Shown: positions 44,928 to 53,957 of the stretch, in pieces
Layout: each line of letters opens with the position of its first letter
How positions within the stretch are numbered: the stretch's first letter is position 1
NCBI RefSeq assembly: GCF_004683905.1
Contig: NZ_CP038438.1
Location: 868,001-932,000 of the forward strand
Direction of reading: 5' to 3'
Length of the DNA stretch: 64,000 nucleotides
DNA from: Pseudomonas fluorescens
Lineage (GTDB): Bacteria > Pseudomonadota > Gammaproteobacteria > Pseudomonadales > Pseudomonadaceae
Position numbers and translations under genes: made by a program
The notes under the pieces: generated by a model
Database searches by the model: none
What the model was told of the DNA's origin: nothing
The model's input: the letters and a program-made list of their open reading frames with translations, nothing else

Positions 44928-45923
44928 TCAGTCCCGATGAATACGCTGCTTGAAGGTACGGGCGATGGCCTGCACGCCAGGCTTGTATTGCGATTGCTCG
45001 ACGGCGGCCAGCGCCAGTTCCAGCGCCTTGTCGGCGATCAACTGGTGCTGCTGGGCCATGGCGTTGACCGGCAGCGGCAGAAAGTCGAGCAATTGCGTGT
45101 CACCGAAGGTGCCCAGACGCAGCGGGCGGGATTTGAGCGGGAAGTCATGCAGCGCATCGAACACGCCCTGCAACAGCACGTAGGACGTGGTCACCAGCGC
45201 ATCCGGCAAATGCCCCAGGCGTTGCAGGAGTTCTTCCATCAGTTGCTTGCCGCATTCACGGCTGAAGGACTCGGCGTGCTCGATCAGCACTTCGCCTTTG
45301 AACTCGACCAGCGCCTGCTTGAAGCCCGCCGCACGTTCCTGACTGATGCTCAGCTCCGGACGCGCGCCGAGCAGCACGATCTGTTTCGGCTGCGGATCGA
45401 GCAGGCTCTGGGTCAGGTGCAGGCTGGCTTCGCGGTCATCACTGATCACCGAGCAGAAGTGCTCGGGTTCCATGACCCGGTCGATGGCGATGATCGGCAA
45501 GCCCTTGGCCTGCAACTGGCGATAGCTGTCGTCACCGGCCGGCAGGCAACTGGCGACGATCAGCGCATCGCAGCGGCGCGCCTTGAACAGTTGCAGCAAC
45601 TGGCGCTCGCTGTCCGGCGCATCGTCGGAGCTGGCAATCAGCAACTGATAGCCACGCGCCCGCGCGCCTTGCTCCAGCAGTTTGGCGATCCGCGCGTAAC
45701 TGGGGTTTTCCAGGTCCGGCAGAATAAAACCCAACGTGCGCGTGTGCCGACTGCGCAACCCGGCCGCTTGCGGGTTGGGGGTGAAGCCGTGCTGTTCGAC
45801 GACCGCACGCACCCGCTCGACCGTGGCGTTGCTGATGCGTTGCTGTTCGGCCTTGCCGTTGATGACGTAGCTGGCGGTGGTCACGGACACTCCGGCCAAC
45901 CGCGCGATATCACTGAGTTTCAA
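44928..45923 (-). CDS. cra: Catabolite repressor/activator Cra (FruR), LacI family
   Basis: The 331-residue regulator has a LacI-type helix-turn-helix at the very start (LKLSDIARLAGVSVTTASYV, residues 1-20) and a periplasmic-binding-type effector domain (about 62-331). In P. putida the protein binds fructose-1-phosphate and controls fruBKA. I chose TTG at 45923 because AAGGA lies upstream and the product begins as its relatives do. Longer frames up to 46010 lack a ribosome site. It is divergent from fruB with an operator between them. Confidence 0.92.
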   Translation of the reverse strand: MKLSDIARLAGVSVTTASYVINGKAEQQRISNATVERVRAVVEQHGFTPNPQAAGLRSRHTRTLGFILPDLENPSYARIAKLLEQGARARGYQLLIASSDDAPDSERQLLQLFKARRCDALIVASCLPAGDDSYRQLQAKGLPIIAIDRVMEPEHFCSVISDDREASLHLTQSLLDPQPKQIVLLGARPELSISQERAAGFKQALVEFKGEVLIEHAESFSRECGKQLMEELLQRLGHLPDALVTTSYVLLQGVFDALHDFPLKSRPLRLGTFGDTQLLDFLPLPVNAMAQQHQLIADKALELALAAVEQSQYKPGVQAIARTFKQRIHRD

Positions 45924-46068
45924 CCCGGGATTTCCTTGTTTTTTCGAGCTTGCCGCCACATTTTCGCCAATCCTAACCGATTCGGGCAGACGACTATTGT
46001 CGCAGCGCATCCGACAAGTTGGACTTCAAGGATGAGACATTATCGAGTAACGTGCCGATCAATCTAGA

Positions 46069-46080
46069 TTAAACGTTTCA
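46069..46080. promoter_or_regulatory. Cra operator upstream of fruB
   Basis: TTAAACGTTTCA is, as I recall, the operator described for Cra at fruB in P. putida. It lies 150 bp upstream of fruB in the 306-bp cra-fruB gap. The rest of the gap shows no gene. Binding here is inferred from that match. Confidence 0.8.
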
Positions 46081-46229
46081 GCAAGCGTATTTTCTACGTT
46101 TTAGACGCCTTTGGCCGGTTCTGCCGTGAAACCGCCAAAACTGCCGCTGAAAAGCAGGCTGACCAGCGCCTAAGCTGTGACCATTCAAAACAATATCCTG
46201 GCGCATCCATGTGCCAAAAAGGAGATCGC

Positions 46230-49091
46230 ATGCTCGAGCTCACTATAGAGCAGATATCCATGGGCCAATCGGCTGTGGATAAACCCGCCGCCCTGCAATT
46301 GCTTGCCCATCATCTGGTGGCCGATGGCCTGGTCGCCGATGGCTACCTCGCTGGATTGCAGGCCCGGGAAGCCCAGGGCTCGACCTTTCTCGGCCAGGGT
46401 ATCGCCATCCCTCACGGTACGCCCGAGACCCGCGATCAGGTGTTCGCCACCGGCGTGCGGCTGATGCAGTTTCCCGAGGGCGTGGACTGGGGCGACGGCC
46501 AGATCGTTTATCTGGCGATCGGCATCGCCGCCAAATCCGACGAACACCTGCGTCTGCTGCAGTTGCTGACCCGCGCCCTGGGCGAGACCGATCTGGGTCA
46601 GGCCCTGCGTCGCGCCAGTTCTCCCGAGGCGCTGCTGAAATTGCTGCAAGGCGCGCCACAGGAACTGGCGCTGGATGCGCAGATGATCGGCCTCGGCGTG
46701 TCGGCTGACGATTTCGAAGAACTGGTCTGGCGTGGCGCGCGTCTGTTGCGTCAGGCTGATTGTGTGAGCAACGGTTTTGCCGGTGTGTTGCAACAAGTCG
46801 AAGCGCTGCCACTGGGCGATGGCCTGTGGTGGCTGCACAGCGAGCAGACCGTGAAACGTCCGGGCCTGGCCTTCGTCACCCCGGACAAACCGATGCGCTA
46901 CCTCGGGCAGCCGCTCAGCGGTCTGTTCTGTCTGGCCAGTCTGGGTGAGGCGCATCAGGCGCTGCTTGAACGTCTGTGCGCGCTCCTCATCGAAGGGCGC
47001 GGCCATGAATTGGGCCGCGCCACCAGCAGTCGTAAAGTCCTCGAAGTGCTCGGCGGCGAACTGCCCGCCGATTGGCCGAGCGCACGTATTGCCCTGGCCA
47101 ACGCCCACGGTTTGCATGCACGCCCTGCGAAGATCCTTGCGCAACTGGCGAAGAGTTTCGACGGTGAAATCCGCGTGCGCATCGTCGACAGCGCGGACAG
47201 CGCCGTGTCGGTAAAAAGCCTGAGCAAACTGCTGAGCCTCGGCGCCCGTCGTGGTCAGGTGCTGGAGTTGATCGCCGAACCGAGCATCGCTGCTGACGCC
47301 TTGCCTGCATTGCTGGCCGCTATCGAAGAAGGCCTCGGCGAAGAAGTCGAACCGTTGCCGGCCGTGAGTCAGCAACGCGAAGTCATCGCTGATATCGCCG
47401 AAGTGCTGATCGCCCCGGCGTCCGGCGCGCAGTTGCAGGCGATCCCGGCGGCACCGGGCATCGCCATTGGGCCTGCGCATATTCAGGTGCAACAGGCTAT
47501 CGATTACCCGTTGCGCGGCGAGTCCGCCGCCATCGAGCGCGAGCGCCTCAAGCAAGCGCTGAGCGATGTGCGCAGTGACATCCAGGGCCTGATCGAACGC
47601 AGCAAGGCCAAGGCGATTCGCGAGATTTTCATCACCCACCAGGAAATGCTCGACGACCCGGAACTGACCGACGAAGTCGACACCCGCCTCAAACAAGGCG
47701 AAAGCGCCGAAGCGGCGTGGATGGCGGTGATTGAAGCAGCGGCCAAACAACAGGAATCGCTGCAGGACGCGTTGCTCGCTGAGCGGGCGGCGGATTTGCG
47801 GGACATAGGCCGCCGGGTACTGGCGCAACTCTGTGGTGTGCAGACTCCGAATGAGCCGGAGCAGCCATACATTCTGGTGATGGACGAAGTCGGCCCATCC
47901 GACGTGGCGCGGCTCGATCCGGCCCGAGTTGCAGGGATTCTCACCGCGCGCGGCGGCGCCACGGCGCACAGTGCAATCGTCGCCCGTGCATTGGGCATTC
48001 CGGCGCTGGTCGGAGCTGGCGCTGCGGTGTTGCTGCTGGAACCGGGCACGCCGTTGCTGCTCGACGGCCAGCGCGGTCGCCTGCACGTCGACGCCGATGC
48101 CGCGACCCTGCAACGCGCCGCCGAAGAACGCGACACCCGCGAGCAGCGCCTCAAGGCTGCCGCCGAACAACGTCATCAACCGGCGCACACCACTGACGGT
48201 CACGCCGTGGAAGTGTTCGCCAACATCGGTGAAAGCGCCGGAGTTACCGCTGCGGTCGAGCAGGGCGCCGAAGGTATTGGTCTGCTGCGCACCGAACTGA
48301 TTTTCATGGCTCACCCGCAAGCGCCAGACGAAGCCACTCAAGAGGCCGAATACCGTCGCGTTCTCGACGGCCTCGCCGGGCGGCCGCTGGTGGTGCGCAC
48401 CCTTGATGTCGGCGGTGACAAACCGCTGCCGTATTGGCCGATCGCCAAGGAAGAAAACCCGTTCCTCGGCGTGCGCGGCATTCGCCTGACCTTGCAGCGT
48501 CCGCAGGTCATGGAAGCGCAGCTACGCGCCTTGCTGCGTTCGGCGGACAACCGTCCGCTGCGGATCATGTTCCCGATGGTCGGCAGTGTTGAAGAGTGGC
48601 GTCAGGCCCGCGACATGACCGAGCGTCTGCGCCTGGAAATCCCGGTCGCGGACTTGCAACTGGGGATCATGATCGAAGTACCGTCCGCTGCATTGCTGGC
48701 GCCGGTATTGGCCAAGGAAGTCGACTTCTTCAGCGTCGGTACCAACGACCTGACGCAATACACCCTGGCCATCGACCGTGGTCATCCGACGCTTTCGGCC
48801 CAGGCTGACGGCCTGCACCCGGCGGTGCTGCAACTGATCGACATCACCGTGCGCGCCGCGCATACCCATGGCAAATGGGTCGGCGTGTGCGGCGAGCTGG
48901 CGGCAGATCCGCTGGCGGTGCCGGTGCTGGTCGGCCTCGGTGTCGATGAGCTGAGCGTGTCCGGGCGCAGCATCGCCGAGGTCAAGGCGCGCATCCGCGA
49001 ACTCAGCCTGACCCAGGCGCAAACCCTTGCTCAACAAGCCCTCACCGTGGGCAGCGCGAACGAAGTGCGTGCATTAGTGGAGGCCCTGTAA
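46230..49091 (+). CDS. fruB: Fructose PTS multiphosphoryl transfer protein FruB (EIIA-HPr-EI)
   Basis: This 953-residue fusion passes phosphate from PEP to FruA. Domains in order: EIIA-Fru (1-145, H62 in GIAIPHGTP), a second EIIA-like copy (about 150-280, with H203 in the matching place), HPr (about 285-370, H296 in GLHARPA), and EI (about 400-950, H580 in GGATAHSAIVARALG; GTNDLTQYTLAIDRG near 850). AAAGGAG precedes the ATG at 46230. It is first in the fruBKA operon, controlled by Cra, and overlaps fruK by 1 bp. Confidence 0.96.
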   Translation: MLELTIEQISMGQSAVDKPAALQLLAHHLVADGLVADGYLAGLQAREAQGSTFLGQGIAIPHGTPETRDQVFATGVRLMQFPEGVDWGDGQIVYLAIGIAAKSDEHLRLLQLLTRALGETDLGQALRRASSPEALLKLLQGAPQELALDAQMIGLGVSADDFEELVWRGARLLRQADCVSNGFAGVLQQVEALPLGDGLWWLHSEQTVKRPGLAFVTPDKPMRYLGQPLSGLFCLASLGEAHQALLERLCALLIEGRGHELGRATSSRKVLEVLGGELPADWPSARIALANAHGLHARPAKILAQLAKSFDGEIRVRIVDSADSAVSVKSLSKLLSLGARRGQVLELIAEPSIAADALPALLAAIEEGLGEEVEPLPAVSQQREVIADIAEVLIAPASGAQLQAIPAAPGIAIGPAHIQVQQAIDYPLRGESAAIERERLKQALSDVRSDIQGLIERSKAKAIREIFITHQEMLDDPELTDEVDTRLKQGESAEAAWMAVIEAAAKQQESLQDALLAERAADLRDIGRRVLAQLCGVQTPNEPEQPYILVMDEVGPSDVARLDPARVAGILTARGGATAHSAIVARALGIPALVGAGAAVLLLEPGTPLLLDGQRGRLHVDADAATLQRAAEERDTREQRLKAAAEQRHQPAHTTDGHAVEVFANIGESAGVTAAVEQGAEGIGLLRTELIFMAHPQAPDEATQEAEYRRVLDGLAGRPLVVRTLDVGGDKPLPYWPIAKEENPFLGVRGIRLTLQRPQVMEAQLRALLRSADNRPLRIMFPMVGSVEEWRQARDMTERLRLEIPVADLQLGIMIEVPSAALLAPVLAKEVDFFSVGTNDLTQYTLAIDRGHPTLSAQADGLHPAVLQLIDITVRAAHTHGKWVGVCGELAADPLAVPVLVGLGVDELSVSGRSIAEVKARIRELSLTQAQTLAQQALTVGSANEVRALVEAL

Positions 49092-50032
49092 TGGCCAAGA
49101 TTCTCACCCTGACCCTCAACCCGGCGCTGGACCTCACGGTTGAGCTGCCACGCCTGGAGGCCGGTCAGGTCAACCGCAGCGACGAGATGCACACCCACGC
49201 CGCCGGCAAAGGCGTGAACGTCGCCCAGGTACTCGCAGACCTCGGGCATCAACTGACGGTCAGCGGCTTTCTCGGCGAAGACAATCTGCAAGCCTTCGAA
49301 ACCCTGTTCGCCAAGCGCGGCTTTGTCGATGCGTTCATTCGCGTGCCGGGGGAGACGCGCAGCAACATCAAGGTCGCCGAGCACGACGGGCGCATCACCG
49401 ACATCAACGGCCCGGGGCCGGTGGTCGACGCGACGGCGCAGCAGGCGTTGCTTGAGCGTCTGCTGCAGATCGCTCCGGGGCATGACGCGGTGGTGGTCGC
49501 CGGCAGTCTGCCGCGTGGCGTCAGTGCGCAGTGGTTGCGTGAGTTGATCGAACGCCTGAACGGTCTCGGCCTGAAAGTCGCCCTCGACAGCAGTGGTGAC
49601 GCCTTGCGCGCGGCCATTGAAGCGCGCCCGTGGCTGATCAAGCCGAATACCGAAGAACTCGCCGATGCGCTCGATTGCGATGTGGTCTCGCACGCCGCCG
49701 AAGATCAGGCTGCGGCGTGCCTGCACGCCAAGGGTATCGAGCACGTGGTGATCTCCCATGGCGCCGACGGTGTGAACTGGTTCAGCGTCGGCTCGGCGCT
49801 GCATGCCACGCCGCCCAAGGTTACGGTCGCCAGCACAGTGGGTGCCGGTGACTCGTTGCTGGCCGGCATGCTCCACGGTCTGCTCAGTGCCGATACGCCC
49901 GAGCAGACCCTGCGCACGGCCACGGCGATTGCCGCGATGGCGGTGACGCAGATCGGTTTCGGCATCAACGATGCGGCGCAACTGGCGCAGCTCGAACAGG
50001 GCGTACGCGTGCGTCCCCTGACAGAACAATAA
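49091..50032 (+). CDS. fruK: 1-phosphofructokinase
   Basis: The 313-residue PfkB-family kinase converts fructose-1-phosphate, produced by FruAB, to fructose-1,6-bisphosphate. It has the substrate motif TLNPALDLTVELPRL (about 6-20), the AGKGVNVAQVL loop (about 38-48) and the catalytic PfkB signature STVGAGDSLLAGMLHG (about 248-263, with the catalytic Asp). Its ATG overlaps the fruB TAA by one base, so it is translationally coupled. Confidence 0.97.
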   Translation: MAKILTLTLNPALDLTVELPRLEAGQVNRSDEMHTHAAGKGVNVAQVLADLGHQLTVSGFLGEDNLQAFETLFAKRGFVDAFIRVPGETRSNIKVAEHDGRITDINGPGPVVDATAQQALLERLLQIAPGHDAVVVAGSLPRGVSAQWLRELIERLNGLGLKVALDSSGDALRAAIEARPWLIKPNTEELADALDCDVVSHAAEDQAAACLHAKGIEHVVISHGADGVNWFSVGSALHATPPKVTVASTVGAGDSLLAGMLHGLLSADTPEQTLRTATAIAAMAVTQIGFGINDAAQLAQLEQGVRVRPLTEQ

Positions 50033-50043
50033 GAGGGTTTGTC

Positions 50044-51777
50044 ATGAAATTAGCCATTGTCACGGCCTGCCCGAACGGCATGGTCACCAGTGTGCTGTGC
50101 GCCCGTCTGCTGGACGCGGCGGCCCAGCGTCAGGGCTGGAGCACCAGCGTTGAAGTGGTCGATGCGGCGCACCCGGAGCGCGAATTGTCGGCTGCCACCA
50201 TTGAAGCGGCGGAGTGGGTGTTGCTGGTCGCCACCGGTGATGTCGACATGCGCCGTTTCGTCGGCAAGCGCGTGTTCCGCATCGCCCCGGCGCAAGCGCT
50301 GCAGGATGTCGAAGCGGTGCTGCGCCGTGGTGCGCAAGAGGCCGAAGTTTACCTCGCCAGCGAAGCCGTCCCGGTTGCCGCTGCGCCACGTGCGCCACGC
50401 ATCGTCGCCATCACTGCGTGCCCGACGGGTGTTGCCCACACCTTCATGGCGGCCGAGGCGTTGCAGCAGACGGCCAAGCGTCTGGGCTATGAACTGCACG
50501 TCGAAACCCAAGGCTCGGTCGGCGCGAAAACCCCGCTCAGCGCAACGGCGATTGCCGAGGCTGACGTGGTGTTGCTGGCGGCCGACATCGAAGTCGCCAC
50601 CGAGCGTTTTGCCGGCAAGAAAATCTACCGTTGCGGCACCGGCATTGCCCTCAAGCAATCCGAAGCGACGCTGAAAAAAGCCCTCGCCGAAGCTCAGGTG
50701 GAGAGCGCTGCGAGCGACGGCAAGGCGCCGGCCAAGCAAGAGAAAACCGGCGTTTACAAACACCTGCTGACCGGTGTTTCGTTCATGCTGCCGATGGTGG
50801 TGGCCGGTGGTCTGATGATCGCCTTGTCGTTCGTCTTCGGCATCACCGCGTTCAAGGAAGAGGGCACGCTGGCGGCAGCGCTGATGCAGATCGGCGGCGA
50901 AACCGCGTTCAAGCTGATGGTGCCGCTGCTCGCCGGTTACATCGCTTACTCGATAGCCGACCGTCCGGGCCTGGCGCCGGGGATGATTGGTGGCTTGCTC
51001 GCCAGTACGCTGGGCGCCGGGTTCATCGGCGGGATCGTCGCCGGTTTCATCGCCGGTTATGCGGCCAAGTTGATCAGTCGTTATGTGGCGTTGCCGCAGA
51101 GCCTCGAAGCGCTGAAACCGATTCTGATCATTCCGTTGTTCGCCAGCCTGTTCACCGGGCTGGTGATGATCTACGTGGTCGGTAAACCGGTCGCCGGGAT
51201 GCTCGCGGCGCTGACGCATTTTCTCGACAGCATGGGCACCACCAACGCGATTCTGCTCGGCGTGTTGCTCGGCGGCATGATGTGTGTCGACCTCGGCGGG
51301 CCGATCAACAAAGCCGCGTATGCCTTCTCGGTGGGGCTGCTGGCTTCGCAGAGTTATGCACCGATGGCCGCGACCATGGCCGCCGGCATGGTGCCGCCAA
51401 TCGGGCTGGGCATTGCCACGTTCATAGCCCGCCGCAAGTTCGCCCAGACCGAGCGCGAGGCCGGTAAAGCGGCGCTGGTGCTGGGGCTGTGTTTCATCTC
51501 CGAAGGGGCGATTCCGTTTGCCGCGAAAGACCCGCTTCGGGTGATTCCGGCGAGCATCGCCGGTGGTGCGTTGACTGGCGCGTTGTCGATGTACTTCGGC
51601 TGCAAACTGATGGCGCCGCACGGTGGCTTGTTTGTGCTGGCGATCCCCAATGCGATCAATCATGCGTTGTTGTATCTGCTGGCGATTGTCGCGGGGAGTC
51701 TGTTGACTGCTGTTGTCTATGCGATGGTCAAGCGTCCGGAAGCGGTGGAGCTGGCGCTGGAACCCGCCAAAGCCTGA
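50044..51777 (+). CDS. fruA: PTS fructose-specific permease FruA (EIIB'-EIIB-EIIC)
   Basis: The 577-residue permease takes up fructose and phosphorylates it at C1. It has two N-terminal EIIB-like domains, the first at 1-105 with C9 (VTACPNGM) and the second at about 118-215 with C126 (ITACPTGVAHTFMAAEA), and an EIIC membrane part (about 235-570) with eight or more helices. C126 is the expected phosphorylated cysteine. C9 in the first domain is of interest because that domain is degenerate in E. coli. It ends the operon. Confidence 0.96.
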   Translation: MKLAIVTACPNGMVTSVLCARLLDAAAQRQGWSTSVEVVDAAHPERELSAATIEAAEWVLLVATGDVDMRRFVGKRVFRIAPAQALQDVEAVLRRGAQEAEVYLASEAVPVAAAPRAPRIVAITACPTGVAHTFMAAEALQQTAKRLGYELHVETQGSVGAKTPLSATAIAEADVVLLAADIEVATERFAGKKIYRCGTGIALKQSEATLKKALAEAQVESAASDGKAPAKQEKTGVYKHLLTGVSFMLPMVVAGGLMIALSFVFGITAFKEEGTLAAALMQIGGETAFKLMVPLLAGYIAYSIADRPGLAPGMIGGLLASTLGAGFIGGIVAGFIAGYAAKLISRYVALPQSLEALKPILIIPLFASLFTGLVMIYVVGKPVAGMLAALTHFLDSMGTTNAILLGVLLGGMMCVDLGGPINKAAYAFSVGLLASQSYAPMAATMAAGMVPPIGLGIATFIARRKFAQTEREAGKAALVLGLCFISEGAIPFAAKDPLRVIPASIAGGALTGALSMYFGCKLMAPHGGLFVLAIPNAINHALLYLLAIVAGSLLTAVVYAMVKRPEAVELALEPAKA

Positions 51778-51786
51778 CACTGCAAC

Positions 51787-51886
51787 ACCCCTGTGGGAGC
51801 GGGCTTGCTCGCGAAGGCGTCGTGTCAGTCGATATCTTTTTAACTGATACACCGCTTTCGCGAGCAAGCCCGCTCCCACAGGGGGG
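51787..51886. repeat. REP-type inverted repeat after fruA
   Basis: CCCCTGTGGGAGCGGGCTTG at about 51788 faces CAAGCCCGCTCCCACAGGGG at 51866-51885. It is the same family as the copies at 37401 and 57195, and may end fruA transcription. Confidence 0.88.
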
Positions 51887-51950
51887 ATGTGTTGTCATGC
51901 CGGATTCATCATCCCGTGCTTAAGTTTTCCTTTTTTCAGGGAGAACACGC

Positions 51951-53492
51951 ATGAGCGATTTCAATCCGGGGCGTCGGCGGGTCATGCAGGTGGTCGGTGC
52001 CGGGCTGCTGATGCCGGGGCTGGCGCCGGCGGTGATCGCGTCGGTCAAGGATCGGCCGCAACTTACCGACGGCGTGCAGTCCGGCGACCTGCAAGGCGAC
52101 CGCGCGATGATCTGGAGCCGCAGCGATCGCCCGGCACGGATGGTGGTCGAGTGGGACACCCGTAGCCAGTTTCGCCACCCGCGCCGTGTAGTCTCGCCAC
52201 TGGCCGATGCGCGCACCGACTTCACCGCCCGCGTCGAACTCACCGGGCTGCCCCCTGATCAGGCGATTTTCTACCGGGTGTATTTCAAGGACGCACAATC
52301 CGGCGTCGCCAGCGAGCCGTGGCTCGGCCATTTGCGCAGCGCTCCGAAGGCGCGGCGCAATATTCGTTTCGTCTGGAGTGGCGACACGGTCGGCCAGGGT
52401 TTCGGCATCAACCCGGACATCGGCGGCATGCGCATCTACGAATCCATGCGTCTGCGCCTGCCGGACTTCTTTATCCACAGCGGCGACACCATCTACGCCG
52501 ACGGCCCGGTGCCGGCACAACTGACCACCGAAGGTGGACGTATCTGGCGCAACCTCACCACCGAGGCCAAGAGCAAAGTCGCGCAGACCCTTGACGATTA
52601 TCGCGGCAATTATCGCTACAACCTGATGGACGAAAACATCCGCCGTTTCAACGCCGAAGTCCCGCAGATCTGGCAGTGGGACGACCATGAAGTGGTCAAC
52701 AACTGGTCGCCGGGCAAGCAGCTCGACGAGCGTTATCAGGAAAAAGATATCCACACCCTGGTCGGCCGTGCGCGCAAGGCCTGGCTGGAATATTCGCCGA
52801 TGCGTTTGCAGGCGGCAGACGGCGGCGGACGGATTTATCGCAAGCTCAGCTACGGGCCGATGCTCGATGTGTTCGTGCTCGACATGCGCAGTTATCGCGG
52901 GGCCAACGACGACAACCTCGGCGCGGCCAAACCGTTTTTGGGGCGCGAGCAACTGGACTGGCTCAAGCGTGGCTTGAAGCACTCCAAGGCGCAGTGGAAG
53001 GTGATCGCCGCCGACATGCCGATCGGCCTCGGCGTGCCCGACGGTGAAGTCAGCCCGGGTGTGGCGCGCTGGGAGGCCGTGGCCAACGGTGATCCGGGCC
53101 CGGCGCAGGGACGGGAGCTGGAAGTCGCCGAGTTGCTCGGTTTTCTGCGGGCGCAACAGGTACGCAATTTTGTGTTTCTGACCGCGGACGTGCATTACTG
53201 CGCGGCGCATCACTACCACCCGGATCGCGCGGCGTTTCAGGATTTCGAACCGTTCTGGGAGTTTGTCGCCGGGCCGCTGAATGCCGGGAGTTTCGGTCCT
53301 AATCCGCTGGACAGGACCTTCGGCCCGGAAGTGGTGTTCCAGAAGGCCCCACCCACGCAGAACGCTTCACCGTTTGCCGGCTTTCAGTTCTTTGGCGAGG
53401 TGAACATCGAAGGGCAGAGCGGGGAGATGAGTGTGGTGTTGCGGGATTTGAATGGGGTAGCGGTTTTCGAGCAGAAATTGCAGCCAGTTTGA
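51951..53492 (+). CDS. PhoD-like alkaline phosphatase, Tat-exported
   Basis: The 513-residue protein begins MSDFNPGRRRVMQVVGAGLL, a twin-arginine signal (GRRRVM followed by a hydrophobic stretch to about residue 30). It has a PhoD N-terminal domain and a metallophosphatase core with SGDTIYADG (about 177-185), WDDHEVVNNW (about 243-252) and TADVHYCAAHHYHP near 415, typical of calcium-dependent PhoD enzymes that act on phosphodiesters and monoesters in the periplasm. GGGAG precedes the ATG. No Pho box was identified upstream. A REP element separates it from fruA. Confidence 0.88.
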   Translation: MSDFNPGRRRVMQVVGAGLLMPGLAPAVIASVKDRPQLTDGVQSGDLQGDRAMIWSRSDRPARMVVEWDTRSQFRHPRRVVSPLADARTDFTARVELTGLPPDQAIFYRVYFKDAQSGVASEPWLGHLRSAPKARRNIRFVWSGDTVGQGFGINPDIGGMRIYESMRLRLPDFFIHSGDTIYADGPVPAQLTTEGGRIWRNLTTEAKSKVAQTLDDYRGNYRYNLMDENIRRFNAEVPQIWQWDDHEVVNNWSPGKQLDERYQEKDIHTLVGRARKAWLEYSPMRLQAADGGGRIYRKLSYGPMLDVFVLDMRSYRGANDDNLGAAKPFLGREQLDWLKRGLKHSKAQWKVIAADMPIGLGVPDGEVSPGVARWEAVANGDPGPAQGRELEVAELLGFLRAQQVRNFVFLTADVHYCAAHHYHPDRAAFQDFEPFWEFVAGPLNAGSFGPNPLDRTFGPEVVFQKAPPTQNASPFAGFQFFGEVNIEGQSGEMSVVLRDLNGVAVFEQKLQPV

Positions 53493-53504
53493 AGATCAAA
53501 AACA

Positions 53505-53560
53505 ACCCTCACCCCGGCCCTCCCGAAATGTCGGACCGCTTGGAGGGTGAGGGTGTTTTT
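53505..53560. terminator. REP-like bidirectional terminator between phoD and DUF559 gene
   Basis: ACCCTCACCCCGGCCCTCC (from 53505) pairs with GGAGGGTGAGGGT (53542-53554), and TTTTT follows. The stem overlaps the last codons of the DUF559 gene. It belongs to the same sequence family as the flanks of the tandem array at 53.96 and 54.5 kb. Confidence 0.75.
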
Positions 53561-53910
53561 CGATTCGCGGCAATTCTTGTGATTTGCTCCAGTACATCAT
53601 CCATCTGCTGCATTACTTCGAGATTACTGAATCGCACAACTTCAATGCCCTGACGTTCCAGGAAAAGCGTCCGACGTTGATCGTGGATCAAGCCCGCTAT
53701 TTCATAGTGTTGACCCCCATCCAGCTCAATCGCCAGTTTCAGCTCTACGCAGTAAAAATCCAGGACATAGGGCGGACATGGAAACTGCCTGCGGAATTTC
53801 AGATTGGCGACTTGGCGTGAACGAAGTTTTTGCCAGAGTAATTGTTCGCAATCGGTTTGGCTGCTGCGTAACTGGCGGGCGAACTGAGCGAGAGTGAGGC
53901 GATTTTGCAT
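53509..53910 (-). CDS. DUF559 endonuclease-domain protein
   Basis: The 133-residue protein has the Vsr-like nuclease fold of the DUF559 family: QLRSSQTDCEQLLWQKLRSR (about 13-32), FRRQFPCPPYVLDFYC (about 39-54), the acidic ELDGGQHYE (about 62-70) and VVRFSN (about 90-95). These fit a PD-(D/E)XK-type active site with D51, E62 and Q67/H68. Function is unknown. Members are often near repeats or mobile DNA. The last 14 or so residues (PSPSKRSDISGGPG) are read from the terminator repeat, so the original C-terminus may have been replaced. Confidence 0.8.
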   Translation of the reverse strand: MQNRLTLAQFARQLRSSQTDCEQLLWQKLRSRQVANLKFRRQFPCPPYVLDFYCVELKLAIELDGGQHYEIAGLIHDQRRTLFLERQGIEVVRFSNLEVMQQMDDVLEQITRIAANRKTPSPSKRSDISGGPG

Positions 53911-53957
53911 GCTTCACGATCCTTGTGAAGTGGCTGGAAATCTCACTGTAGACGAGG

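Noticed and set aside
46185..48341. 718-codon open frame opposite fruB
   Set aside because: Shadow of the fruB gene. FruB has all active-site motifs.
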